Shown here one piece after another: positions 10,584-21,208 of a DNA stretch of 64,000 nucleotides (position 1 is its first letter; each line of letters starts with the position of its first letter). Both the position numbers and the translations under genes were made by a program. The stretch comes from Xylogone sp. PMI_703 (Eukaryota; Ascomycota; Leotiomycetes), in the NCBI GenBank assembly GCA_021399445.1, contig JAJTUQ010000004.1, positions 3,596,001-3,660,000 of the forward strand, given 5' to 3'. The notes below the pieces were generated by a model, which did not search any database, was not told the DNA's origin, and saw only the letters and a program-made list of their open reading frames with translations.

Positions 10584-10884
10584 GCGATACCGATTTTGAT
10601 TATACATGAGAAAATTTGCCAGATATTTGTCTATTATCCAAGCTACTTCTGCGATTGGACAAGCAGGTCGTCTCAATTGACCTGGTAAAGAGATAGATTT
10701 ACTGGAAACTAAGCTGACTCGAGTTTGACCTAATAAACAATGCCTTTAGTCATTAGTTAACTAAGTTTGTACCCTTTGGACAACAATCAACTAGTGATGC
10801 TTGGTCCAATTATCCCCTTGTCTGGTGTAAATTCTAGATCGTTGTAGCCTAGGTAGACAAAGGCGATCTGATTAATAAATTAGG

Positions 10885-10890
10885 CACGTG
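10885..10890. promoter_or_regulatory. CACGTG E-box upstream of rad51
   Basis: A palindromic CACGTG lies 133 bp before the rad51 start codon. Such sites bind bHLH factors such as Cbf1 in fungi. Function here is inference. Confidence 0.35.
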
Positions 10891-10921
10891 GTCATGTGAT
10901 AGCGCGAACCTCCCTAAAAAC

Positions 10922-10927
10922 ACGCGT
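10922..10927. promoter_or_regulatory. MCB-type ACGCGT element upstream of rad51
   Basis: ACGCGT, the MluI cell-cycle box recognised by MBF (Mbp1/Swi6) in yeasts, lies 96 bp before the rad51 ATG. Yeast DNA-replication and repair genes, RAD51 among them, are commonly driven by MCB elements at G1/S. A single copy can occur by chance. Confidence 0.5.
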
Positions 10928-11022
10928 CGTAGAACAGTCAAACAAGCTGAATAACAATATTATATTTCTCATCCAATCTGTCATTATCCCGTGTCTATCT
11001 GTGACACACCAACAACTGCAAT

Positions 11023-12183
11023 ATGGCGATTGAAGAGATCAATCCGTCTCAAGTTGAGGATGAAGGTCCAGCCGGTGGGCCAGGTGCGCCTACCTCGTTA
11101 TTCGCGTTGGAGGTACGTGGCGAAGATCAGAACCTCGAGACTTAGAAGTAATATTTACGTTTATTTGTAGGGTGTTGCAGGACTCACGAAGAGAGACATC
11201 CAGTTAATAGTTGATGGCGGCTTTAATACAGTCGAATCAGTGGCGTATACGCCACGGAGGGTTCTGGAGCAAATCAAGGGCATATCGGAGCAGAAAGCTA
11301 CGAAGATATTGACAGAAGGTATTTTGGCTATATATCTAATTGTCGAGTAGTATTACTTACAATTCAAACAGCATCCAAACTCGTCCCCATGGGCTTTACA
11401 ACCGCTACGGAAATGCACCAACGAAGAAGCGAGCTGATATCCATTACTACCGGCTCCAAGCAGCTTGACACGTTATTAGCAGGTGGCATTGAGACTGGAT
11501 CTGTCACAGAAATCTTTGGAGAATTTAGAACTGGGAAGAGTCAAATCTGCCACACTTTAGCCGTTACATGCCAATTGCCTTTTGACATGGGTGGTGGCGA
11601 AGGCAAGTGCCTATACATTGATACCGAAGGCACTTTCCGACCAGTGCGATTGTTGGCTGTAGCTCAAAGGTACGGTCTCTCTGGTGAAGAGGTGCTGGAC
11701 AATGTTGCATATGCACGTGCCTATAATTCGGATCATCAGTTACAGCTACTCAACCAAGCATCTGCAATGATGTGTGAAACGCGCTTCTCACTCCTCATCG
11801 TCGATAGCGCTACGTCGTTATACCGAACGGACTTTGTCGGCCGTGGAGAGCTTTCCTCAAGACAAACCCACTTGGCAAAATTCATGCGAACGCTTCAGCG
11901 TCTTGCAGATGAGTTTGGAATTGCAGTTGTGATCACGAATCAAGTTGTAGCCCAGGTTGATGGGGGCCCAAGTGCAATGTTCAATCCGGATCCGAAAAAA
12001 CCAATCGGAGGTAACATCATCGCACATGCAAGCACAACGAGGCTTAGTCTTAAGAAGGGCCGTGGGGAGACCAGAATCTGCAAAATCTATGATAGTCCTT
12101 GCTTGCCAGAAAGTGATTGTCTCTTTGCCATCAAGGCTGACGGCATTGGTGATCCAGATCCTAAAGACTTAGACAAAGAATGA
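11023..12183 (+). CDS. rad51: Rad51 recombinase
   Basis: Three exons (11023-11112, 11171-11318, 11372-12183) give 349 residues, the normal fungal size. The N-terminal helix-hairpin-helix DNA-binding domain covers about 28-85 ([20 protein letters not shown]). The RecA-type ATPase core follows, with Walker A GEFRTGKS at 129-136 (Lys134), Walker B LLIVD at 220-224, and the conserved [10 protein letters not shown] loop. Rad51 forms the nucleoprotein filament that carries out strand exchange in homologous recombination, in the nucleus. An ACGCGT box lies 96 bp upstream. Every intron phase is consistent, and [11 protein letters not shown] across the last junction is family-perfect. Confidence 0.97.
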
Positions 12184-12629
12184 GCTGCATCGATACATTA
12201 GATAGGGACTGATATGGCTGTATTTCCTTATTTCCTTGCATTGCATAGCTCTCAGTGGTAAGATATGTAGGGGTGTATGGGTATGGGTTTCTTTTGGATG
12301 GGCGTTATCCTTGATGTGTTTATACAAAGAGCTTCTAAACATGGTGCATTGGTGAGCTGAAGGATGAAGAATTATATGGAATGATGTCTTAATGATACCA
12401 GTCATTTCACTTATTGGCGAATTTCGTGATACAAGTTATTTATTGGCCTAATTTGTAGCGAAATCATAGGTGGCTGTGCGTTACACCAGCCACAAGCCAA
12501 AGCTTTCGCTAGTACTGGGAAATAAACTATCGCGTTGAGAGCTCTCCGCGTTAAGGCTCTGGATAATTAGCACGCGCCAGTCACAACTGTCATTTATGAG
12601 CACAACAATCCCAGGTTGATGGAGGCAAG
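12184..12629. other. rad51 3' flank and nup120 promoter
   Basis: 446 bp with no feature recognised beyond the flanks of two tandem genes. Confidence 0.5.
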
Positions 12630-15600
12630 ATGGTTCCCTCGCCCCCATTATACACTTATAAAGAGACACGAGTGAATCTTGATTGTGCGACTTCGGGCTC
12701 CGCCATCCTCATTCGAATACCTCCATACGGATCGATTACATCGAGAATACCTCAAAAACGCTCTCAATTGGCGGATTCAGCTACTGCTGAGGACGAGACT
12801 GCTTTCAGACAGAAGTTTTTAGCTACTGCGGCATCTATATATCACCGACGGTACCACAAATATCCTGGAAGCTTTTTATGGAGGATTCTGGAGGATGATA
12901 AGCTACTGTCAATACGTGTGGTCGACGTCTCCAAACAGAGAGGAGCCGGTGATGCGAATCTTACCCTCCGTTTAGCATTTCCAAGCTCTATAAAACCGGG
13001 ATGTGTTGCACTATCTGACTCGAACGAGCATGATATTCTTAGTGTTTTTGTCCTGACCGAATCTAATCATCTTTATTCATTGAGCTTGCGACCAGACTTT
13101 TTTTTGCGTCATAACAGCACGGAAAATGCTGTCGCAGATTGGTGTAAATCGTATTCCTCCTCTGCGTTTAGCTTCAAGACTCCCCTTCGACTAGTTGCAT
13201 TATCTGGAGATCAGTTACTTTTCTCATTACATGATGGCGGACTTCTCAAATTAGATAGAAGACCAGGAGCAGACGGTAACCAAACTCCGCCAAAAATATC
13301 ATTGACAATATACTTATATGTGACAGGATCTGAATGGAAAGAGACTCACTATAATGAAGGAGGATGGGGCCATGGCCTCAGGAGTTTGATTCCGTTCCAG
13401 GGTAGTAGTACCGTTCGTTATGGCAAACTCAACCTTGAATTGGCAGCCGTCATATCGATAGCTTCGCCATTAGCGGATATTGATGGCACCCCATATGCAT
13501 TTACAGTAACAGTTGATCACCGATTGCGCGTATGGAACTTGTCTACCGGTCGAATTGCTTACAGTGGTGATTTACTTGGTCAAGAGATAGATCCGAATGA
13601 AACAGCGAAGCAATTGATTGACCCAGCCCAATGGAGATTGGTTAAGGTTTACAGCCACACCGAAGAAAGATCCTTGTGCGTGACATATTCACCTCTCGGA
13701 ACTGGGTTGTTCAAGTTCTGGGATGTGACTCCTGCAGAAGGGGGCAAACTGGATGTGGTGGATATATTTCCTGAAAATATCCTAGAACCTAAAGCGCCTA
13801 CTTCTGATCTATGGAACCTTGCCGATTTTGAGGTTGTTATGGATCCCACAAAAAGGAACTCTTTCAGTATATGGATCTTATGGAAAATCAATACAACTTA
13901 TGCAGTCCAGAATCTTGAGTTCCAGGATGGCTCAATCTCTCGGGTACGGGATGCTTGGAACCAAGGATGGATGACAATGGCAAACGAAACTCTCACAGAC
14001 GTGCCACTTCCAACTATTTTTCAAGGCGACCCATCCGATGTTACAGATAAGTGGCTGGAGTTCATCATGTTTCCTGGAAGGTTCACCACTGCCACTATTG
14101 AGACGGGCCTAGCAATCTATGAACGAGGTCTCGGGGGATCGTGGGATGCTCGGGTACCAATGTCTGGTCATCCTGCAGAGAGAATGAGTTCCTTAATAGC
14201 ATCGACCGCAACTTTAGGGCGAGCTTCAGATGGAAGCATGGACTATGAACAGTTCCGAATCGCGACGGATATCCAATGGCGGCGGTTCTACCGACTACTT
14301 GTAGAGCTAGACAAACAACGAGGGGAGGCGTTCTCTCTGGTTGTGGACCCATCGAGTGGAATGCCGTGGGTTGTATCGGCGGATGGAGTATCGTCTGTCA
14401 GAAGCTGCAGTAGCTTAGAGCGGATGTGGCATAATCCAGCAGTTCCCGCTCCCGATACAGAACATGTAGCTACTCTTATTTCAGCTGCAGCTTCATTCCG
14501 TGATGGCTTTTCGAACCAACTTCTTTATAATAGTAATTCCAGATTACTGGAAGAGCTTTTCGAAGAGCCATCAGACATTATACCTATGCGAATGAGGTCA
14601 TATTACGATGCGTGCGACTTTACACGCCAAATTAGTGACGATGATTACGCACAATTAGTGTCGAATTTGGGAGGTAGTTTCAGAAATGTCACACCTCAAG
14701 TCTACGAAGCTTTACTGGATGTCATGGGTACGACTGTTGACGAAGAACGGCCATCGAGCGAACATCCGCTCTCGGAGTTTGGCAACAAACTAGTAGTCCG
14801 AGGAGTACAGGAGGTTGTCGAGCTGCATAGAAGCATCTGCTTAGACCAATTAATGCTATTAGTTTTCATGGAAGCGGAGATCAATAATCAAGAAGACGGG
14901 ATTGCTTTCGACACAGCGCCTATATTCCATCAGTTGTTGATTATGTTGAAAAGGCTTGAACTCATTGGTCTTCTTGCCAAGAGACAGATCTCCCTTCCTT
15001 TGACAAGAGCTGATCGTCTTTCTTCAAAAGACAAAGCTGTGGGGAAGAAATATGCCCACGATGCTGAAACTATTACAGTTTTAGAGGGGGTTCTTAGGCA
15101 TCTCCTAGGGCTTGATATTCACAAGGGCAAGTCCATGTCCGCCATATTAACTGATACTATCATCCGAATTTCTGCTCCAGATAGCGAGTACGAGGTTCCC
15201 CCAACCATTATCCAATGCTTCCTCCTTAAACATGACCGGCCAGACTTAGCGATGGAGTTTACAAGATTTGCCGGTCAAGATCCATTCTCTACTTATATTC
15301 AAGGCAGAACGTACCTTGCTTATGGCGATGTTTACAAGGCATCCGTCCTTTTCAAGAAGGCTGCATACGGCATGGGTATGAGATCACAACCTATCATTTG
15401 TTATGACGAGACTAACTTAATCGCAGCGCATCTGGATCCCAAAGGCCATGCTAACTATAGGAGTGCCGGTTATTTGGACGAAACAGAGAAGCTGCTTCTG
15501 AATTCTGGGCTTTCGAAATACTACTCTCACATTGTTGCCCTCTACGAGAGAGAGAGACACTACTCCTATGTCATTGATTTTGCCAGATTAGCCCTTCAAT

Positions 15601-16277
15601 TTGTATTGCATGGACAAACCGATCACAGCGCCGCTGAATTACGAAGCGAAATGCATAGTCGTCTCTTCAATGCAGCCGTCCATACTTGTCGCTATGAGCT
15701 CGCTCATTCCACCTTACTTCTTTTCACCGATACAGCGCTGCAACATTCATCGTTACGAACTCTATTGACAAAGATGTGCGAGACCTCTTGTACAGCGCAG
15801 CTTGTCGAACTCCCATTTATTGGACTCCAAGATGCTGTGGATGAAATACTATCACAGAAATGCCAGAGCATTGTGGATGTTACAGTCGGGATACCTTATC
15901 ATAATATTCTATACGCTTGGCGTATCAATCGGAACGACTTCCGCGGTGCCGCTGCCATTTCACTAGAACGGTTACACCGGTTACAACAGTCTAGCAATGA
16001 AGATAAAATCCTGATATCCGAAGAACTTGAAACTCCGATTACGAAAGAATATTTAGCACTTATCAATGCACTAAGCTGTGTTGATCCAAAACAAGCATGG
16101 ATTGTCTATGAAAGCTTGCCATCTAAATCTAGTACCGGTCAGAAAGCGCCAGGAAAGCGATCTTTGATTACGCTTGAGGACATCAGAAAAGGATACCAAG
16201 AGGAATTGGATAGGATTGCGGCGATTGAAAACAATCAATTTACACTAGTGGGAGGGGATGAAATGGATATTTTATGA
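12630..16277 (+). CDS. nup120: Nup120/Nup160-type nucleoporin of the Y complex
   Basis: An uninterrupted 1215-residue reading frame. The N-terminal half (about 40-560) has the alternating strands of a beta-propeller, including a WD-like segment, FTVTVDHRLRVWNLSTGRIAYSGDLLGQ. The C-terminal half is alpha-helical, with RPDLAMEFTRFAGQDPFSTYIQGRTYLAYGDVYKASVLFKKAAYG typical of the Nup120/Nup160 family. In yeast Nup120 is a short-arm member of the Nup84 Y-shaped scaffold needed for pore assembly and mRNA export. Fungal orthologues run about 1000-1250 residues, so the length fits. The lack of introns over 3.6 kb stands out against its multi-exon neighbours. Confidence 0.87.
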   Translation: MVPSPPLYTYKETRVNLDCATSGSAILIRIPPYGSITSRIPQKRSQLADSATAEDETAFRQKFLATAASIYHRRYHKYPGSFLWRILEDDKLLSIRVVDVSKQRGAGDANLTLRLAFPSSIKPGCVALSDSNEHDILSVFVLTESNHLYSLSLRPDFFLRHNSTENAVADWCKSYSSSAFSFKTPLRLVALSGDQLLFSLHDGGLLKLDRRPGADGNQTPPKISLTIYLYVTGSEWKETHYNEGGWGHGLRSLIPFQGSSTVRYGKLNLELAAVISIASPLADIDGTPYAFTVTVDHRLRVWNLSTGRIAYSGDLLGQEIDPNETAKQLIDPAQWRLVKVYSHTEERSLCVTYSPLGTGLFKFWDVTPAEGGKLDVVDIFPENILEPKAPTSDLWNLADFEVVMDPTKRNSFSIWILWKINTTYAVQNLEFQDGSISRVRDAWNQGWMTMANETLTDVPLPTIFQGDPSDVTDKWLEFIMFPGRFTTATIETGLAIYERGLGGSWDARVPMSGHPAERMSSLIASTATLGRASDGSMDYEQFRIATDIQWRRFYRLLVELDKQRGEAFSLVVDPSSGMPWVVSADGVSSVRSCSSLERMWHNPAVPAPDTEHVATLISAAASFRDGFSNQLLYNSNSRLLEELFEEPSDIIPMRMRSYYDACDFTRQISDDDYAQLVSNLGGSFRNVTPQVYEALLDVMGTTVDEERPSSEHPLSEFGNKLVVRGVQEVVELHRSICLDQLMLLVFMEAEINNQEDGIAFDTAPIFHQLLIMLKRLELIGLLAKRQISLPLTRADRLSSKDKAVGKKYAHDAETITVLEGVLRHLLGLDIHKGKSMSAILTDTIIRISAPDSEYEVPPTIIQCFLLKHDRPDLAMEFTRFAGQDPFSTYIQGRTYLAYGDVYKASVLFKKAAYGMGMRSQPIICYDETNLIAAHLDPKGHANYRSAGYLDETEKLLLNSGLSKYYSHIVALYERERHYSYVIDFARLALQFVLHGQTDHSAAELRSEMHSRLFNAAVHTCRYELAHSTLLLFTDTALQHSSLRTLLTKMCETSCTAQLVELPFIGLQDAVDEILSQKCQSIVDVTVGIPYHNILYAWRINRNDFRGAAAISLERLHRLQQSSNEDKILISEELETPITKEYLALINALSCVDPKQAWIVYESLPSKSSTGQKAPGKRSLITLEDIRKGYQEELDRIAAIENNQFTLVGGDEMDIL

Positions 16278-16473
16278 TCAGCAACTGAGATTCTGGTGAT
16301 TGGCGTAATTCGGTGGTCAATAATAATAGGGTGTATTATAAAAAGCTTGCCACAAAGGAGTATTAGTGCGGAGAATTTCTCCAGTATTCACAATATGTGA
16401 ATAAATATTAACACTGCATGTCACTGCCAAATCCCCACTTTTGCTAATGTACATCGATGCATAGTGATTAAGG

Positions 16474-17728
16474 TCATGCCTGCGGTGCTACCTCAGGAGG
16501 CGGAGCGCTTGTGATTTGCGACTGTTGAGGTGCCGTGATTTGGGTCTGTTGAACTGGAGGTGCAGCTGTAATTTCTGGTTGCTGACGATATAGGATGATT
16601 TCGGACTGCTTGAAGTATCTCCGCGCATCTATCCCAAACATTAGCGGATTTAAAAATAAGATTCCTCAACGTCTAGAGCACGAAAGGAAGTCAAGATTTC
16701 TTACCTTCGTCAATAAGGACAAGACTAAGGTAGTATCTAGTTGAGAACTTCTTGTTGACCTCGCGGAATGTTGGTGTCAAGTCGAAACCACCGAGGAACA
16801 GCCGGATTGGTATGGTCTCTCCTATAGCAATTCTTAGCTTCAATATTACATTTACGCTCAGTTGGAAGGCAGAACTTTACCTCTCGAGGGAGAACCATCC
16901 ATGATCTGTGGATTGTCAGCGAATTTGTACGGAAAGTTTGATTAAGATTGCTCACCTCAAATCGGACAAGTGTTTCACTTTCATTGTATTGATTTGGCGC
17001 AGCGCCAGTTGTCTCTCGCCGTATGATTGAGAGTTCCATATGCTTAATCTTCAGTCTGACAAGGAGGAAGTAGATGCGTCCTACGATGACATCTTTGAGG
17101 TGGTATCGTGACTTCGAATACTCGAATTCAATATGTAGACAATCTTCAATTCCTACATCCATCTTTATAGAACTGTTCATCTCGGGTGGTATGCGATATG
17201 AATAAACCCATATATCCTTCTCTCTGATCACATCTGCCATTCGTCGCGAAACCGTAACCCGTACAAAATATCGCAGCTTCACGTTGATGCCATTGTAGGA
17301 CTCGTATTGCTTCTCGATATTCTTGAAATTGAAGTCGAAAGTCTGTGGATGCTGCAGCTCACCGGGAGCAGCAAGCTCCTGTCCTAAGGATAGAAATTCA
17401 TAGTGGTTACCGCGATCGAAAAACATCTCTGGGAGGGTATGTAAGCTCTAGGTATGCCAGGTGACGCTCAATTGCGACTTGTTTGTTCTGTCTGCGGTAT
17501 GATCTTACCTATAGTCCCTATGAACTGAACCTTAATTCCAGTATGCTCTAATCTCTTTCCATCTTTTGGCCGGATGGTGACTGCGCCTTTGACAGATTCT
17601 CCATCCTTGTAGAGTGGCGCCTTCTCCCTTCTATTCTTATCTAGCTTCACATCCACCATAGCTCTGTCGTCTCCATCGTCTAGAACAATGTCGATATCGA
17701 CCGGTGTAGAGAAGAAGTACGACATCAT
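16474..17728 (-). CDS. vps26: Vps26, retromer subunit
   Basis: Five exons on the minus strand (17728-17509, 17428-16956, 16905-16881, 16821-16705, 16628-16474) give 329 residues. All phases agree. The arrestin-like fold is evident from MSYFFSTPVDIDIVLDD, KVQFIGTIEMFFDRGNHYEF and YSYRIPPEMNSSIKMDVGIE. The third exon has only 25 nt and encodes IMDGSPSR within the highly conserved MDGSPSRGETIPIRLFL. The C-terminal tail is Pro/Gln-rich and variable, as in other fungi. Vps26 joins Vps35 and Vps29 in the retromer trimer that recycles cargo from endosomes to the Golgi. The frame begins with two Met codons (17728, 17725), and the second matches the usual MSYFF start. Confidence 0.95.
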
Positions 17729-18129
17729 TCACAACTATATTGACAACATGCGACAATGCGGTAATCACACACAACTGTTGACAAAGAAAGCGTGAGGGAA
17801 TTGGAGATAGATGCGGTTTGGAACTTGCGGCTTAGAGACGATGTTTACAGTCGACGTTAGCGACGTTACGGCAGGCAAGGCTTCAGCCTCCTCAGAGCGC
17901 ACGGGCCATATTGGAGCAGTGCATATTTATTGGGTACAAGCTAAATCTGCCCGCTTCCACATACTGATAGCTCTACTACAACGAGATTTTGAGGCGGAAG
18001 CTTTGGTGATTTATATAACCAGAGCAGTTAAAATAAGCCTAGTCCTGGACTTGAGTAGTATCTCCTATTGCATACTGGCGCACTTTCAGTCACTTTTTCA
18101 TTGCACCAGTACGGTGTGTGGGGTCCAAC
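17729..18129. promoter_or_regulatory. divergent promoter region of vps26 and lsm8
   Basis: 401 bp separate the two divergent start codons. The open frame that crosses it ends inside lsm8 exon 1 in another frame and looks accidental. No specific factor site is claimed. Confidence 0.5.
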
Positions 18130-18565
18130 ATGTCTCTTCAAAGCTATGTTAATAGTAAGTATCCTTTTCTCGCCCTCTTTTAAGGTTGTTGGTTGATATC
18201 GCTTACAACATTCTGACAGATGGGTAGAAAAAGTACTGGTTTTGACTAGTGATTCAAGAACTCTTGTTGGTACCCTACTCTCTTGTGACCAAATGACCAA
18301 TTTAGTGAGTTTTTCCCCTCCAACTCAGAACTATTAGCTACCTCGTCACGATCTAACACATATACAGGTCCTCTCAGATACGCATGAACGCATTATCCGC
18401 CCTCCAGAGGATCCAGAACCTTCCAGCGAAATTTCACATGGCTTGTACTTGATTAGAGGCGACAATGTAGTTGTGGTGGGACTGGTGGATGAGCAGCTTG
18501 ATGAGAGTATCAATTGGTCGGAAGTTAGAGGTTCGGTTATTGGAGGAGTGAAGCATTCATCGTAA
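18130..18565 (+). CDS. lsm8: U6 snRNA-associated Sm-like protein LSm8
   Basis: Three exons (18130-18154, 18228-18304, 18368-18565) give 99 residues. The protein starts MSLQSYVNKKVLVLTSDSR and contains the Sm1 motif (GTLLSCDQMTNLVLSDTHER) and Sm2 motif (HGLYLIRGDNVVVVGLVDE). LSm8 defines the nuclear LSm2-8 ring, which binds the U6 snRNA 3' end. The first exon is just 25 nt, so simple open-frame calling would miss the gene. It ends in a short polar tail, as in orthologues. Confidence 0.95.
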
Positions 18566-18941
18566 TGATATCCGGGCAGAAGTTGCGGCAACAGGAGAAC
18601 AGGGACCAGTCATCTCATTGCCATTCCAGAAAGCATCAAACACAACGCCTCGCTGGAGCCAGACTTTTTTGGGAGGACTGTTGGAGTTACAGATACGTCG
18701 TGGAAGGGAACGCAAGGCGACTCCTCACATAAATAATTTCACGTCATGGACACTTTTAAAGGACTATTGTCAGAATAGAGCTGAGGAGTCCATATTCTAT
18801 GGATATTGCGGCTTGTAGCTGATCATGATATTATCAACGACATCTAACTTTGTTTCATTATCCGTAGTGGCTAAATAATATAACCCCTTATTACATAGCA
18901 GGGGACAACATGATTCGAATTTTACCAGTTCGCATTTCTTC
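18566..18941. other. convergent 3' region of lsm8 and the nucleoside hydrolase
   Basis: 376 bp with no supported gene, RNA or repeat. Confidence 0.5.
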
Positions 18942-20564
18942 CTAACCAAAAACACGCTTCAGCAAATATGGTGCGAAGGCATCTTCACCGGGCGTACTAA
19001 TAACCCTGTTGATCCTGTTTCCATTGTTGACATGAAGCCAGCCGCCATGGTCGCTCGTAGGACCAGTGGACTGATCGGGATCAGGGATAGAGCTAGTGAG
19101 ATGGATTGAATCCATAGGATTAGAGATATCAATAGCACCCGGGCTCTTGACTTGAATCAACTCAGTAGCTCCTATTTTCCTTCTATTTCGTCTATCTACC
19201 ACATGCATACCTCGGGTCCATTGACCAGAAGTCTCAACTCGGATATCTTCAGGTGCTTTAGGTGCGAGCATCCATGATGGTTCTCTGCGTGTCAAGATAT
19301 ACCAAATGCAAAGAGGGTCATGTAGTTCCATTCCAGGATCTGCCTGTTTTGATGTGAGGGATTCAATCTTCTGCAGAGTCTTTTCAACAAAAGCGGATGC
19401 CCATTCAGCAAGTGGACTACCATCCTTTATTAGTGGATCCACCACGCCTCGTAGGACAGATCTTCGCAATAAATGCGGGGAAGTAACATCAAGTGGAAAC
19501 AGGGTGAGATTCAATTTTCGCGAGAGCTTTGGAGGATATGCATCGAGAGTTGCTAACTTTCCAGGTATCGGCGGCATGGTAGAGGTCGGGTTTGGAGAGG
19601 TTAAAGCAAACACTCTAGCTGTTGCTACAGCATCTGCGTAAGTATTGAATTCGGCCACAGGGGTGACGTTTCCTTCAACTTCTATCGCACCACCCATGAC
19701 AACTACCTCTTTTACTCTTAGGAAGGTCTCCGGATCTTCCGCCGCAGCAAGTGCCAAATTGGTCAGCGGCCCTACTGCGACAATTGTGATACTGTCTGGG
19801 GGACTCTCTCGAAGCAGGCGCAGGATTTCCTTATGAGCAGGCGCTCGAGAAGGTGTGAATAATAAAGATTTAGAGTCATCTGTCAACGCCTGCGACACTT
19901 CTTGCGCGCTAGCATCATCAGCAGGAGATGGATGAAATAGAGCTTTCCACGTATCAGAAGGGGAAAGATGGGGATGCTGCTTTTGTCAGCCAGGTTTGAT
20001 TTTTCAGTTGCACAGTTAACTGATAACATACAGTTGTGTGGACACCAGCAAGCCCATCTATTCCGTCTATAATGACAATTAGAAATTTTCACCTTGAATA
20101 TGGATATGATGGCTTACGGAAATAATCTGCCATGAGCAACTCATCTTCCAAAGGATGGTCGGCGCCGACGGCAACAAGTGGCTTCGAAGATTTTGCGGCA
20201 TCGAATCCTTCTGGAAGCCCTTTGCTTTTTCGCCATTCTAGCTCTTTTTGAATGACGTGGAAGAGCGCAACAACATTTCTCAGGCAGCTTTGGTATCATA
20301 ATATTAGAAAAGGTTCAGACTTCATCTAGATTTATCAAGCATTTTAGACAAACCTTTGCACTTCCACATTTCCGTAAGTCACGGAGATTAACAGAATCTC
20401 GACTTCCTCGGGTCTTGCTGCCAACAGAAGCAACAGCGCCAATGTATCATCGACACCTAAGAGCAATCGTCAGTTCTCTATTCCCATGGCGATGAAGAGG
20501 CGCTCATAGTGGGGTTAATACCAGGATCAGTATCAATTATGACACGGCCTAAAGGTGCCGCCAT
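18942..20564 (-). CDS. inosine-uridine preferring nucleoside hydrolase family protein
   Basis: Five exons (20564-20522, 20456-20354, 20287-20118, 20066-20032, 19976-18942) with consistent phases give 461 residues. The Ca-binding and catalytic signature DTDPGVDDTLALL lies at about 11-23. Further family segments are SVTYGNVEVQ, HGIDGLAG, VAVGPLTNLALA, VVMGGAIEVEGNVTPVAEFNTYADAVA and ELHDPLC. Nucleoside hydrolases split N-ribosides into base and ribose for purine or pyrimidine salvage. The length exceeds the bacterial enzymes (about 310), as in other fungal members, owing to insertions such as the one after SPNPTSTMPP. No signal peptide is visible, so a cytosolic enzyme is likely. The exact substrate is unknown. 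Confidence 0.92.
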
Positions 20565-21208
20565 CTTTCTCGTACAGATGGGAGGGAATGCGGTGATAAA
20601 TCGAGTTGCTGCGCTGTGCAAGCGTTTTTACAGTTTGGCAAGCACTTCGTAAAACCGGTGTTCTGCACTGGAATTCTGTAGTTGCTCCTGAGTAAGCTTT
20701 AAATTTATTTGCTAGTTCTACTCCTGCATCTATGATAAGCTACTCCACCAAGGTCCCCCGCCAAAGCACACGATCAGCACGTTCTGGATGTCGAATTTAT
20801 GCGGGCGGGGCTTTGACAAGCCACAGGATGCAATTGGAACATTTGCCACTATTCCGCATTCAACTGGGACTGCCTGTTGGGGAATAGTACCGTTTTGGCT
20901 GCTGCTGATTGGATGACCCTTGAGGCCATCTGTACCGATTGACCAGAGCTCTATTATCGGTTGAGGTAACTCCGTACATCCACCTCATGAACGAGACACG
21001 TCTCCTCGCCACACTTTTGATCACCTAGGTGCATCTGTTCTCTTGTCAAGAGTGTCTTCCTTCACAGCCAATCCGCAATATCCTGCCTTGGTTGTTGGGA
21101 GGGGATTTGCTGGCATTGGAGTCCCTCCGCTCTACGGGTGCTGCCCCTGGCTGTGTCTTTCGATAATTCGTCTCCCCTTTCTCTCGCCTCTCCTACCTCA
21201 CCACAATC
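20565..21208. promoter_or_regulatory. divergent upstream region of nucleoside hydrolase and membrane-anchored protein genes
   Basis: 644 bp between divergent start codons. Pyrimidine-rich sequence precedes the 21209 ATG. An open frame from 21043 runs into the next gene in another frame and is not supported. Confidence 0.5.
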
